Origin: Sesamum alatum
Taxonomy: Eukaryota; Streptophyta; Magnoliopsida; Lamiales; Pedaliaceae
DNA length: 64,000 nt
NCBI GenBank assembly: GCA_034509735.1
Contig: JACGWO010000012.1
Span: 20,923,188-20,987,187, forward strand
Reading direction: 5' to 3'
Below, one piece after another: positions 35,901 to 47,924 of this stretch. The position numbers were made by a program, and so were the translations under genes. Numbering within the stretch: position 1 is the first letter of the stretch; every line of letters starts with the position of its first letter. Below the pieces are notes generated by a model. It worked only from the letters and a program-made list of their open reading frames with translations, had not been told where the DNA came from and made no database searches.

Positions 35901-38900
35901 CTTAGTACACATGTAACTTTTATGGCATATAGGGCCTGATCCTTGTTTATCTGTTTCTTGGCGATACAACCTAGAATCTTTACTGGGCCGACAGTGGTGA
36001 TTTGGTGGCCATTGCCAGTGATGCATCATTCTACATACTTAAGTATAATGTAAGGGTTCCTTTTGTCTTGAACTTCGTATTACTTTGGATGCAAGTTCTT
36101 TCTGGAGAATGTTTAGTAAACTGGATTGCCTTTTACATGTTGCAGCGTGATGTAGTTTCTGCTCATCTAGATAGTGGGAGATCAGTAGATGAACAAGGTG
36201 TAGAAGATGCTTTTGAGCTTCTTTATGAAATTAATGAACGAGTGCGGACTGGAATTTGGGTTGGGGATTGTTTCATTTACAACAACTCTTCCTGGAGACT
36301 CAACTACTGCGTAGGTGGTGAGGTATGGTTTACTGTTCCATATTTTATTTTACATTCATCTTTCTCCAAATGTTTCTTCCAGAATCTGAGAAGGCAGTTT
36401 TTCATTTTCTGATGTTTTAGGTGAACACAATGTTTCATTTAGACCGACCGATGTACCTTCTTGGGTATCTTGCTAATCAGAGTCGTGTTTATCTCATCGA
36501 TAAAGAATTTAAGTGAGTTAATCAAGCTCCCTCTCAACAATTGTTTTTATTATATTTTTGCTCTTGAAGTTGAGAGTTAACGGCGTCTTTAATCAGTATC
36601 TAATTACATCATTTGTTTGTCAATCATCTTGATGAGATGGAAGAAGTGCTTCTTGTTTGGTTTTGTGTTTACACATTTGTCTCTGTGTCGGTTTTGCAGT
36701 GTTATGGGATACACATTGCTACTCAGCTTGATTGAGTACAAGACTCTTGTGATGCGTGGTGATCTGGAAAGGGCAAACGAGGTCTTACCATCGATTCCTA
36801 AGGAGCATCTCAACAGGTACTTTGACATCTTCAACCTCTTAGCCACTACTGGTTAAGTTAATTTGCAAAGTTATTAGGCATGGTAATCTTAATTAATTAA
36901 GTGCTAAAGAAATCAACTTTTATATGGAGTATCATTATAAATAGGCCCCTTTGAGTGGGAAAATCAAGAGTAAAACTATCATCTTAGTTTAATCTTCTAA
37001 TTTGGTGACATTGATCTTGTTATCTGATGTTCTTGCTTTCTCTGTAGTCCTTCCATAATTACTGCATGATGTTTCTACTTGCATTTCTTAATGAACACAA
37101 GCAGTAAGCCAAAGATATCATAATCTGGACAAACAGAGGATGATTCATTTGTAATATATAATACTAGTCGTCGTGGCATCCGTTTCTGCGTGCATAAACT
37201 AAATTTTTTTGTTTCACATTTTAACATATCTTATAAATAAAAATAAGTTATGTAAACCAATAATTCACATTCCAAGAAAAGAAAAAAACAAATGAAAATC
37301 AACTTAAGGTATTATTGACACAACAAAATAATTGATGTAGTGGTGTTAAAACAACGGAGTCACTTTTGTAAGGAAAAGAGAAAGTATCTGCCATGTCATA
37401 TTTGTCGTATTTAAAAATTGGTATGTCGGTATCATTAACCGCCATTTGTTAGTGTAGAGGGCCTTTTTTTATATTAGTAATAGATATACCAGTCTGTTTT
37501 CTGATGTGTCAACTTTGCTGCAAATATATTAAAATTTACTTTCCGAGGTTTAGCTTTGTTTGAGGGATAGAGGAATAAAACTTAAGCTAGTGAAAAATCT
37601 GCATTAAAAGGAAAGAATACGTTTGAACTTGGTATTTTTCCTTTCCTCCCTACCTCTTTTGAATTTCTCATTGTATTTGATTTTGAAGCATAAGTTCCTG
37701 AACCACATCTATCTTGACTATAAATATACTGATACTGTGGACAGTGTGGCTCATTTCCTGGAATCACGAGGTATGATAGAAGATGCACTGGAAGTTGCGA
37801 CAGATCCTGACTACAGGTTTGAGTTAGCCGTACAGCTAGGGAAACTAGAGATTGCGAAGGTAAACAATGACATTCATCTTCCGGGTTTTGTAGCAATTAA
37901 AAATTCTTTCCCTGAAGAACTTTTATTCTGTTTTCGAGCTGCTGAATCTTTGGAAATTTATCTTTCAGCCTAAGTCTTGAACTTTTGTGCTTTTCTTAAG
38001 TGTGTGGTTCTCACAAGTGGACTTTTTCTGTGCCTATAGGAAATTGCCACAGTAGCACAGAGTGAGTCAAAGTGGAAGCAATTGGGTGAATTAGCCATGT
38101 CTACTGGAATGGTATTCACTTGATCACTATGCTCTGAGCTAAAACAGTAAATTTACTTAAGTATTTTCTGATTCTGAGGTTGACAGCAGTGAGATTATCA
38201 TCCTTAGAGAGAGACTTTGTTTCTCTATAAAACACTCGTTCTTTGAATATGCTAGGATGATTTACGAAATTTCTCTAGGGCATAATGATTTTATTCAACC
38301 TGCTCAAGAGCCTGGAGATCACATTCGTCCTCCTCCATGTTTCTATGTGTCGGGTTGCATGTCATTTTTATTTGTTGGTTTTGTTTATGCGTGCATGCCT
38401 ATGTTCCTCTATGGTATCCATTTAAAATCTTATGCATCTTTGCTATGCCAGTTAGAGACGGCCGAGGACTGCTTGAAGCAAGCAAATGACCTGAGTGGTT
38501 TATTGCTACTTTATTCTTCGCTAGGCGATGCTGAAGGAATTTCCAAACTTGCATCTCTTGCCAAGGAGCATGGCAAAAACAATGTTGCATTCCTTTGTTT
38601 ATTTATGTTGGGTAAATTGGAGGACTGCCTTCAGCTGTTGGTTGAGAGGTAAGTGAGTCGTCATTATTTTATATGGTTGCTGTTCCAATTCATTATTGCT
38701 ACTCTTATAACTTTGTGTTCTTTGCAGCAATCGGATACCTGAAGCTGCACTGATGGCTCGGTCTTACCTTCCAAGCAAGGTGTCAGAAATTGTTGCTCTT
38801 TGGAGAAAGGACCTCAATAAGGTCATTACTTATTTTATTACTATGTTGTAGTTTGAACTGTGGCAGTTGTGGGTTATGATAATTCATGAATACATTTCTT

Positions 38901-40010
38901 CAGGTGCCAACAAAAAGAAAAGACAAAAAAAAAAAAAAAAAAAAAAAAAAAAGAAAACGAAACTAATGTTGAATCTATTGCGAGAATTATTGAGGGGTTT
39001 TTTTATTGTTATGTGAGCTGGTTTCATTATGATTTGCAGATTAATCCAAAAGCTGCAGAATCTCTTGCTGATCCAGAAGAATATCCTAATATGTTTGATG
39101 ATTGGCAAATCGCTCTCCCTGTTGAAGCCAAAGCTGCTGAGACGAGGTACTTTTATATGCTGCTTTAATCTTATTGTGTCTTTATTATTTGATCAAGCAC
39201 TTGATGAATAAAAGTATTGGATATCATTTCACCTGCCCTTCTTTTCGTTTGAATGTTATAGAAGCTTATGTAAATTTAATACAAGTTAGCGCTTTTTATC
39301 TTTACTTTTCTCTGTTCTTGCAATTACCCTAATCTCTCCCTGTGGTAGGAGTTCACTAACTCGTTCCCTGTTGCTCCAGGGGCAAGTATCCTCCAGCAGC
39401 TGAATATGTGCAACATGCTGATAGATCAACGGCAAGTCTTGTAGAAACTTTTAGAAACATGCAAATGGAAGAAGAGCTAGATAACGGAGGCTTGGACTAT
39501 GAGGTAGAGATTAATTTATTTCCCAATTGCTGGATGCTTTTTAGTTTTATTTTAATGTAATATATGCTATAGGAGAACGAGAACCATTTTATATTGAGAT
39601 ATAGTATGCTTCAATGAAAATAAAGATAAATAGAAAGAGCTTAGTCTGTACTGAACTCAGGTAAATCTGCTTAAGGTCATGTGATTTTTTTATTTTTTAT
39701 TTTTTTTCTGGAACTACCTATCTTTTTAGTACATGAGTTGCCGGATGGCAAATTTGCATTCAATTTTTGCAGGTTGGTTGGTGCTAAGTATGTTATTCTT
39801 TTTGTTTTTTTCTGTTTTGTCCAGGATGCAGAGCAAAATGGAGATGAATCACAAGATGGGCAAGCTGGCGAGCAAGTAGTGGGGCATGATGATGGCCAAG
39901 AAGAGGCTGTTGTGGTGGATGCCGACTCAACAGATGGTGCTATACTCGTGAATGGCAATGAGGCTGAGGAAGAGTGGGGTACGAATAATGAAGGAAAACC
40001 GTCAGCCTAA
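29974..40010 (+). CDS. COPB2: Coatomer subunit beta-prime (COPI)
   Basis: This is the beta-prime subunit of the COPI coat, which forms retrograde Golgi-to-ER vesicles and binds dilysine cargo signals. Twenty-four coding exons keep phase throughout and give 918 aa, the usual plant length: 29974-29976, 30219-30239, 30348-30409, 30839-30893, 31589-31625, 31739-32064, 32155-32286, 32368-32516, 33066-33134, 33876-34026, 34098-34163, 35293-35481, 35736-35876, 35975-36049, 36146-36322, 36421-36512, 36700-36816, 37745-37859, 38040-38111, 38452-38648, 38728-38821, 39040-39146, 39380-39503, 39825-40010. The protein starts [20 protein letters not shown]. Residues ~10-310 form the WD40 propeller ([34 protein letters not shown]). 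A second propeller follows to ~590, then an alpha-solenoid ([20 protein letters not shown]) and an acidic tail ending [14 protein letters not shown]. The first coding exon is the ATG alone. Introns 9 and 17 carry transposon remnants, and intron 21 a 28-bp poly(A). No frame damage was seen. Confidence 0.97.
33139..33527. mobile_element. Probable hAT-like MITE in COPB2 intron 9
   Basis: The element begins GGCCTTGTTTGGTTTTG, and its right end read in reverse is GGCTTAATTTGGTTTCATT, so the ends are inverted copies. It is non-coding and lies a few bases after the 5' splice site of intron 33135-33875. No convincing duplication was found. Confidence 0.5.
37164..37484 (-). mobile_element. Non-autonomous Helitron in COPB2 intron 17 (321 bp)
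   Basis: Read on the minus strand it starts TCTATTACTAATAT after an A and ends ...GCCACGACGACTAG before a T, the Helitron A|T context. The 5' segment CCTCTACACT and the 3' GCCACGAC..CTAG end resemble the copies at 11708-11982 and ~54341-54617. It sits within intron 36817-37744. Confidence 0.7.
38925..38952. repeat. 28-bp poly(A) run in COPB2 intron 21
   Basis: This homopolymer lies in the intron 38822-39039. It is likely variable in length and error-prone in sequencing. There is no sign of an attached retroelement. Confidence 0.9.
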
Positions 40011-43000
40011 AAGCAATTGGTTGGGCCGGTGTGAAATTCCTAGTTTTGTTGCTGGTGATTAATTGATTTTCTTTAAGTTACTGTGTTGACTCCCAATTTT
40101 CGTAGTATTGGTACAGTTTTATGATATTGGCTGTACTCTATTAGTCTATGCTTTTGGTGCATCTTCTCAGGTAACATACGTAGATTTTAGGATTCAGCTT
40201 ATACAGATTCTCACTAGTACTTAGTAAATTCTGATCCAACTTTCCTACCTAATTCTGGTGGAATAAACCCTTTTCCACTAATGTTGAAAATTCAAGTTAC
40301 TGTATCTCAATAGATGCTTCTCATTATGAAATTTCTTGTGGAAGTTTTCGGAGACGAGGCAAAATATAAAGCATGTGTTTTCTTTTGATTTCATTGTCTT
40401 CATTTGAATATAATGTATCTCCACTAGAGTGACTGTTCACTCAATTTGATCTTTTTATCAATTTCGTCAATGAACTATTCCAAGCTTTTCTGGTGGATCT
40501 TGAAATGTGGATTCCATCTGACTCACCAGGTGGTGCTTCAATTTGTACATGATGCCTTAGCCTAGTAAAGTTTATACGAAAGCTCTGGTTTCTAGTAGGT
40601 TTTTCATTTTATGTTGGTCATTAATGCATCAGCATAATCAGCAGCTTTTTTACCCTCAATGGAGATCCTTATTTATTCCTCCCCCCTCTTTGCTTGCTTC
40701 TCAGTGCTTACACCAGGTCACTGAGACCACTCAAGACAGACGGTTCCAGCTGTGTATGATTGCTCTCACGGTAAGAGTTGAAATTTGTCTAAATTGTGTT
40801 TTTGTTGTGATCTGTAAGAATACAATTTATTTATCATATTATTCATTATCCTAAAGTTGGAGTTTTGGTCTGTTAATAGTTCTTGTTCAATTGTACCTAA
40901 TTTGAAATGCATAGTTTGTTGGATTTGTGGTGCTAGATTTTTGACTGGATATGCATTGAAGAATTACATGTTAAGTGAAGTTGGATTAGACGATTGAATA
41001 CCATTTGCCTCCATGTTTATTTACTGGATAAAAAGCTTGTCTCTCTTGGAATGTAATTCTTCCTAGGTTATCATACTTCCATATGAATAAAAGATTTAAA
41101 TATGTGTTGTGCTAGGCATTATTTGGATTGATACATTTGAATATTAGGGGATCTCAAATCCCCAGTAACAAATCATTTCGATTTGTTTGGACAATTCTAA
41201 CTTCAAAGTATTTCAAATCCTTCAACTTTCATTTTGAACTATGTTTTTGTGGAATACTGATGGATTCCAAATTCTTCTGATATGTAGTCATTCGAAATCC
41301 TTCAAATCCAAATGTAGGTTGAGGAATTTGTTGGCCCAAGCCTTTAAACTTGAATCACATCCTCTGATGCTAAGTGATTGTTCCTAGCAACGATGCACCT
41401 TGGTGGATTTTTGTGTCTCTACTATGTGTTATGAAGTTACATGTTAGCAATCTTTCCTTATTTTCGATTTTACCTAGTTATTCCATATGCAGAAGTTACT
41501 ATTTCTATTATAATAAATCTTGTATTCAAACCCCAAGTTTGTTATCCTTAGTCGAAACATTTTCTAAGGTGCATTGACTTGCCTCTGCTCGTTGGTTGAC
41601 CTTAAACATCATAAACTGGGATGGCTTGTGCCGTTTTCTACTAAATTTTCAACTCATTTTCTTAGCTAGTATATCTCGCTAGAGGTATTTTAGCTTCACT
41701 ATATCATGATTCTTCCCAAACTTGAAATTTAGTTCCGTATGCCAGGTATATTCTAGAGGTTGCCTGGAAGAGGTGATCGGGGGACCGGGTGTCTTTCTGC
41801 CAGTGGTGTATAAGCACGATGAATTTTGTTATTGGGCGCATACTTCAGTAGACTTTGGAGTTCCGATAACTAGTTTAGCTGCTGCATGATTTTGTTACAT
41901 CTTATATGCCGATTTTTTCTTGCAATGACATTTTCATGTGCCGTTGTGAATTGTAGATACGTAATAGTGTTATAGAAATCTACCCATCAATATTGTATGC
42001 CGAATACTCTTACACTCTATTGTTGGTATTCTCACCATTTCACTGAAAACTTCAGCCTGAAATCATATTGCAGCGTGCAGGTTTGGGGCCGGGGCAGGGA
42101 GTTGATACCGCCCAAGTGGGTATATATGCAAACTCACTTGCGAACCGTTTGATTAGAACATAGCGCTGTGATATTGATAATAGTAGCATGGAATTCCCGT
42201 TGCGTTATCTGAAAACGTGATGAAGCAGCCATTTTGAGTGTTGAAATTTGGACATTCATTAGTGTAAGAGTATTGTGAAGTAAGCAGTGCTCGGTTTTGG
42301 TATTTCAAACTGTTCCACATAACTGGAAATATGACCTTTACTTCTACAGCATAATTGCTTCAGTTTGGTACAAAAATATGCTCCTAGTTTTCTATGATTC
42401 GTCTCAAATAAACATGACGACCAGAAGACAGTAAAGACATCGTCCAACCTTGAATGTCGTACGTCAGTGTTGTAATTCTTCAGTGGTAGAACTCCGTAAT
42501 GCACTAGTTTATTTGAGTAATTTAGAGCCCAAGATTTACAAAATCTTCGCACTTTTCTGGGCTCTTCTGCCCGATACATGATCCAATATAACTAAACTGA
42601 TCTAAGGCATACATCGTTTTCGAGCCTTGATTTAGGGGTCATATTTGGGCTTTCTGAAGTAATTAGAAAGCCTCCAGATATAATCCTAATAACAGTATAG
42701 GACTTGGATCCGCCCGCACTATGTTCTGATCGTTTTGATTTAATCTAACTCGATCCAAAATCATATAATTGATTCGAATCTAACACGATCCAAATTTATT
42801 TATGTATGATTTTGATTGCAAATTTAACTCAAATCTAAATTCATTTATGTACGGATTCACTACGAATGTCCGATTGGAATTGGATTAATAATTTGTGTGA
42901 TTTTTTATTTTTTTGACAATTATAGAAATTTGTACAATTCATGTAAAATTGTACAATTGGATCTTGTTTATAGAATGTCAAGTACAATTTTTGTTGTCCT

Positions 43001-43429
43001 AACGTGTCAACCTCTTAAGGTGTAATTGTAACAATCATTAACAAGTTTCTCAAATAAATAAGTGATTGGCACTTAGACTATTACAAATATTTAATTTTTA
43101 ACCCGTAATCTTTTAAATAAGAGAATACTGACCGCACAACAAATTTCAAGTACGCTCAACTTACAAATGTTTCAGTCAAAATTTAATTATTGTAATAACT
43201 ACCAATTACATAATAATTGGTTGAATTATCAAAAATAGGCTTATAATTTTCCCTTGCCTTCTTTATATGTTTTATTTTTTAATTATTACATACATAAGAT
43301 AGCAACTTTGCAAGAAGTATGAATGCTCATGCAATAGAATATATATATAAATAACGAATGACAAAATCCTTAAAATAGAAAAGAGGGAACAAAAAGGAGA
43401 TAAAAAGGGTCTCTTCACCTCCATTTCAT
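40011..43429. other. 3' flank of COPB2 and intergenic DNA
   Basis: The 3' UTR of COPB2 probably runs a few hundred bases past 40010; an AATAAA-type motif occurs near 40263. No further coding exon fits the coatomer frame. A MITE-like unit at about 41108-41330 has ends GGCATTATTTGGATT and, reversed, CCTACATTTGGATTTG. The rest shows no gene. Confidence 0.45.
41108..41330. mobile_element. Possible hAT-like MITE
   Basis: A short non-coding unit with similar inverted ends carrying the ATTTGGAT core. Internal CTTCAAAT/ATTTGAA motifs recur in both orientations. The boundaries and the family are tentative. Confidence 0.35.
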
Positions 43430-45996
43430 TTTTCTCCTCTCTCTCTCTCTGGAATTGGCCTAGGGTTTTAGCAGATCCGAATACTGACACGAATGGAGCT
43501 TTAAGATCAAGCGGAGTCAATGTTTTGCGATTCTTGTTAAGGTACTTATGTTGTTTTCTATATCTATTGCGGGCTTGGTTTTACTTTATTTTTGTTTCTT
43601 TTAAAGTTTTTTAATGCGCGATTGCCGTGTTGCTTTGGAAATTGTTGATGGTGATGCTTTCATTTTAGTTTTTGCTGAATGTTTAAGTTGTTGCCTTTGG
43701 AAAGGGTTGCTTTTGTTTTATGTAAGTTGATTTTTTTATTCTCTTGTATTTCGCTGTGCTGTTGTTGCATGGTTTGAGGTTTCGGCTGTCTTAAAGTTTT
43801 TGTTTTTTGTTTTTTTCCTTAATTTGGGTATGAATTGTGAGAAATGGGTATTGGGGTTGTGCACTTCTTGGCTGCCAAATGAAAGATGAGGAAAATTTTT
43901 GAGAATTTATTTATTTTTTATCTGGATGTTTTTCTGGGTTTTTAATTGCAAGAAGTGTGTAACTTTTTATCTTTTATATTTGAATAGGCAACTGATTGGA
44001 GGACTCTTAGTTGTTGGAGATGACTTGTGTTGCAATCATGTCCACTGTGGCCAATGCTTTGTTTGAACATTTGTTTTTGTCATTTTGATAATAATTGATA
44101 CTTTTGTCTGCGCTTTTCAGTGTACATTTAGCCTTTAATGTGGTTCCTCGTTTCTGTTTCTTCTGATGTGCCTAGTGTAAGTGGTATTCTTATGCATCAG
44201 AATTGTCTCTTTTAGTAGTTTCCATTCATGAAAGTATTATCTCAATAACCAAACATTTTAGTATAGTTGTTGCTTATTTGTTGGCCAAGACACATCAAGA
44301 AAGCGTTCACTCAAAATTGGGTGACATCATTTTTAGTTACTTTTTATTTGGCATTAATTGGTAAGAATTTCATACTTGTTTCTTCTATATTACAATATTT
44401 CTTCTTGTTTCATGGCGGCCGGCGTGTAGTTTCTCCGGATATGATTATATTGTCGTATATATCCCGGCCCTTCATACTCGTTTGCGGTATGTGGTTGTTG
44501 ATAATCCTCTCTCTATGTTCTCCTTTTCTATTGTTATATACATTATAGGTTTGAGGCGTTCCCATCTTTAGTTTGCTAATTGCATTAAGCGAATCTAGTG
44601 TTGCTCTTTAACTTGAGAAAAGTGACTGAAGAATTTCCATGGTCTGGAGTAAAACATCCCACTTTTTCTTCCTTTTCCCGAAAAGTTCATTGAGGAAATT
44701 TTATCTTATTGTTCTTTATTGTCTTGTTTCTGCCAGCTCCTAATGTGTACTTTGTGTAATTAATATCTTGGCTAGTCTGATGTAATGCCAAATGATGGCG
44801 TGTTTTGTATACTATCTGAAATGTTTGGGGATGAAAAAGATTCTTTATGCACTAACGAGTCTCTAATTGTAAAAGGAAAGGGAAAATAAATCAATTGGAA
44901 AAAGTAAAGAAAGGGTGCTTTAGAGCTGAATTTGATACTTTTTTATCTTTTTTATGCCTAAATTCTACATAGCTGGATACAGAGTTGATGTCATATATTT
45001 ATGTATGTGCTCCAAAATCTTTGGACATGTCTTAAAAAAATCTACTCATTAACAATTCTATTCTACTTATTGAAGCGTCCTGTTTGTAGATGGGCTTTGA
45101 GAACACCAATAAAACATAAAAAAAAATGTAGATTTATGTGGAAAACTCATTTGCATTATTTTAGCCTTTGATTTTTTCATCAGGTGGAACTGTTTTGATG
45201 ACGACAGGCTTTCGGATTGGTACTTATTTTGTCATTTTACTGCATGTTGTTGTTTAGTCTTCTGCGTAGATTTGCATTTGTGAAGACAACAGATAATATG
45301 TTAGTGGTTAATTTTAGGTGATATCACATATTCTGTCTATTTCTTCCGATTCTGCTTGCACAGGTAGTAGCGTAGTGGGATGTTTTTATCTTTGGTGCAT
45401 TGATTTATAATTCGTTAATCTTGCTTTCATGTCTCACCCATAGTTTCCATGTCCATCTGCCTTTCCTGCTACTATTCAGTTTTGTTAAGCTGGCTGGGCA
45501 TAGTGCAAAGATGTAAGGATGGTGCTGTTGCAATTTTCTGGATCGTATATCCTTAATTTTGTTCAAAATGAATACCAATTAGGCAATGTCGTCTCTTATT
45601 GATAAGTCTACTATTAATTTTGTAAATGACAGTGTGAAAAAATTTAATGGAGCTGCTGGCAATTTCTCTTTTCTTTTCTGTTCCCTTTTCTTTCCTGCCT
45701 CTGCACTCGCTTGTCCTTCTCCAATCGTTTTATTTTCTTTTATTTTATAGTTTTTGTCACTTGTTAGGCAAAAAGGAAAAAGTTATACCATACCTCTTCT
45801 CCTTGATCTTTTCCTTGGGTAGCAGGTAGAGCTGGATATGTGCTTGTGCCTTGTATCAAGATTTGCGCATAATTCCATATTCTATCATCTTAATGTTGCT
45901 GAGTATTTATTGTGGTTTCTTGCAGAGAACTGCCGGTTTTTCAGTGTGGTGAGCCAGTGAGGCATCAATCATCTGAAGTTTGTCCCGATATCTGCC
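43430..45996 (+). other. 5' UTR and long leader intron of the NUP50 gene
   Basis: A CT-repeat-rich leader exon ends at 43541 (TTGTTAAG before GTACTTATG). A matching acceptor TTTCTTGCAG ends at 45925, 71 bp before the start codon. The implied intron is 43542-45925 (2,384 bp) and lies wholly in the 5' UTR. Long T-rich leader introns often raise expression in plants; that role is an inference here. Confidence 0.65.
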
Positions 45997-47334
45997 ATGG
46001 GGGATGCAGAGAACGACTTGCAACCTTCAAAAAAGAGGGCTGCTGGAGTACAACTATCTCGAGATAACCCTGGTCTTGACGACGACGAGGAGACATTTGA
46101 ACAAGAAGCAGGCACTTTTAAAAGGGCAAGTGACGAGGTTCTGGCTACTAGAAGAATTGTGAAAGTCCGTCGTCAGCAAACATCATCAACTCCATCAGCC
46201 ACAGAACCAACTCCTACTTCTAACCCATTCAGTGCTATCCGCTTGGTTCCTCCTGCTTCTGCTCCTGTGGCGGAGGCGAAGGCGAGTCATGTTACAAGTA
46301 AGGAAAACGAGCAAAGTGATAAGAACAATAGCGAATCTGAAAATGTGGCTGATGAGCCAAAGGGTCAATCAAGTGCAGATGTTAAGCCATCTGAGAGCAA
46401 AGTTGATGAGTCAAAAGTCGAGTTTAATTCTGAGAAGGATGAGAGTAACATCGTTGGCGAGCAAAGCATAACTAAATCTGCAGTCGGGGAGGTCACAGAA
46501 GGTGAGGATTCTGGGACTGGAGCAAAAAAAGCTACAGAAGCTGACAATAGTGAGAATGAGTCTAGGAAGGATGTCGACGGCAAGGAAAAAGCCGAGGAGA
46601 AAGGTGATGGGGAGGCAACTACTGAAAAGACTGCAGAAACTGCCTCATTTAGCTCATTTCAACAACTATCGAGTAGCCAAAATGCATTCTCCGGTCTTGT
46701 TGGGACCGGCTTCTCTAGTACCTCATTCTCATTTGGATCAATCCCTAAAGATGGTTCTCCTCTAGGTTCTACCACTGGTTCACTTTTTGGCCTGAAGAAC
46801 GATCAGCCGTCCTTTGGTTTTGGAACTTCTAATAATGGAAACTCCTCTATCTTTGGAACTTCAGGGACAAATCTTGCCAATAAGAGCGAGGGTAACAAAC
46901 TCCCTACCATGCAGGAGGTTGCTGTTGAAACAGGAGAAGAGAACGAGAAGGCTGTTTTCACATCTGATGCAGCCCTGTTTGAGTTTATTGACGGGGCATG
47001 GAAGGAAAGGGGGAAGGGCGAACTCAAAATCAACGTTTCCACTACTGGGACAGGAAAAGGCAGACTTATTATGAGGGCCAGAGGAAACTATAGGTTAATC
47101 TTGAACGCTAGTCTTTTCCCGGACATGAAGCTGACGAATATGGATAAGAAAGGCATCACCTTCGCCTGTGTGAATACTGCTAGTGAAGGGAAAGATGGGC
47201 TTTCTACAATTGCCTTGAAATTCAAGGACGCTTCCATAGTTGAAGACTTCCGAACGGCTGTCATGGAGCACAAATCTAAGACAGCTGCTGCTCTCAAAAC
47301 CCCGGAAAATTCCCCACAGGCATCGGACAAATAA
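45997..47334 (+). CDS. NUP50: NUP50-like nucleoporin with RanBP1 domain
   Basis: The gene encodes a mobile nucleoporin of the nuclear pore basket that helps release importin-alpha/beta cargo and binds Ran. The 445-aa frame is intact in one coding exon. Start ATG 45997 lies in the context TGCCATGGGGG. Residues ~10-55 match the NUP50 N-terminal domain (PSKKRAAGVQLSRDNPGLDD, TFKRASDEVLATRRIVKVRR). Residues ~60-220 are acidic, Ser/Glu-rich and low in complexity. Residues ~240-295 hold FG-type motifs (SFGS, LFGL, FGFG, IFGT). Residues ~305-435 form the RanBP1-like domain (VFTSDAALFEFIDGAWKERG, KGRLIMRARGNYRLILNASL). Its position directly downstream of the coatomer gene matches Arabidopsis neighbour pairs. 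Terminal sequence after the stop shows no clear poly(A) signal. Confidence 0.93.
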   Translation: MGDAENDLQPSKKRAAGVQLSRDNPGLDDDEETFEQEAGTFKRASDEVLATRRIVKVRRQQTSSTPSATEPTPTSNPFSAIRLVPPASAPVAEAKASHVTSKENEQSDKNNSESENVADEPKGQSSADVKPSESKVDESKVEFNSEKDESNIVGEQSITKSAVGEVTEGEDSGTGAKKATEADNSENESRKDVDGKEKAEEKGDGEATTEKTAETASFSSFQQLSSSQNAFSGLVGTGFSSTSFSFGSIPKDGSPLGSTTGSLFGLKNDQPSFGFGTSNNGNSSIFGTSGTNLANKSEGNKLPTMQEVAVETGEENEKAVFTSDAALFEFIDGAWKERGKGELKINVSTTGTGKGRLIMRARGNYRLILNASLFPDMKLTNMDKKGITFACVNTASEGKDGLSTIALKFKDASIVEDFRTAVMEHKSKTAAALKTPENSPQASDK

Positions 47335-47924
47335 CTCACGCCCTCTACACACAGAAAGTGCATGCTCACCACTACTGCCCTATCCTCTTCTTTCACCATA
47401 GGCGAAAGGTTGAAAAGAGTGCTTATGGTTATTACGTCCGATAACCGGTAAACCCTCTGTGTATCTTATGAGGCCTATCCATTTTGTTGTCATTGTTAAT
47501 CTTTGTAAACCTTAGCAAAAGTGTCTTCTAATGTCTTCTTTAGGCAATGTACTTGGTTCTGAGTCTTGTTTATGCGATTCTGGAGACATGAATGTTAAGT
47601 AGTTAAAAGTCTATAGTTCGCTTAAACTTCCAGCTTATATGCATCTCTAATGGGATTGAAATTTTAGTTAAGACTCAATACATGGTTGATTCTGCGCAAA
47701 TATATTCTGACTTAAGCATCCGACTACTATTGTTGAAAAATTTTCGACGATTAATGTATTTAGAGCTAACATTTTAAACCCAGAATATTAAACTTGTTGA
47801 TATTCATGAAATTTTCGATTTTCAATCATTCTGAGTTATAATTATATGCGAAAATTATATCGACACATCTTAAGATTAGTTTTAATTGCATAAATATTTT
47901 TTCTTTTGTGAAATAATAGGTACA

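Noticed and set aside
40624..40854. Possible extra coatomer exon downstream of the stop
   Set aside because: The coatomer protein already ends with the usual acidic tail at 40010, and this frame has no family similarity.
46365..47399. Minus-strand and alternate frames within the NUP50 exon
   Set aside because: Shadows of a long intact coding exon with clear domain matches.
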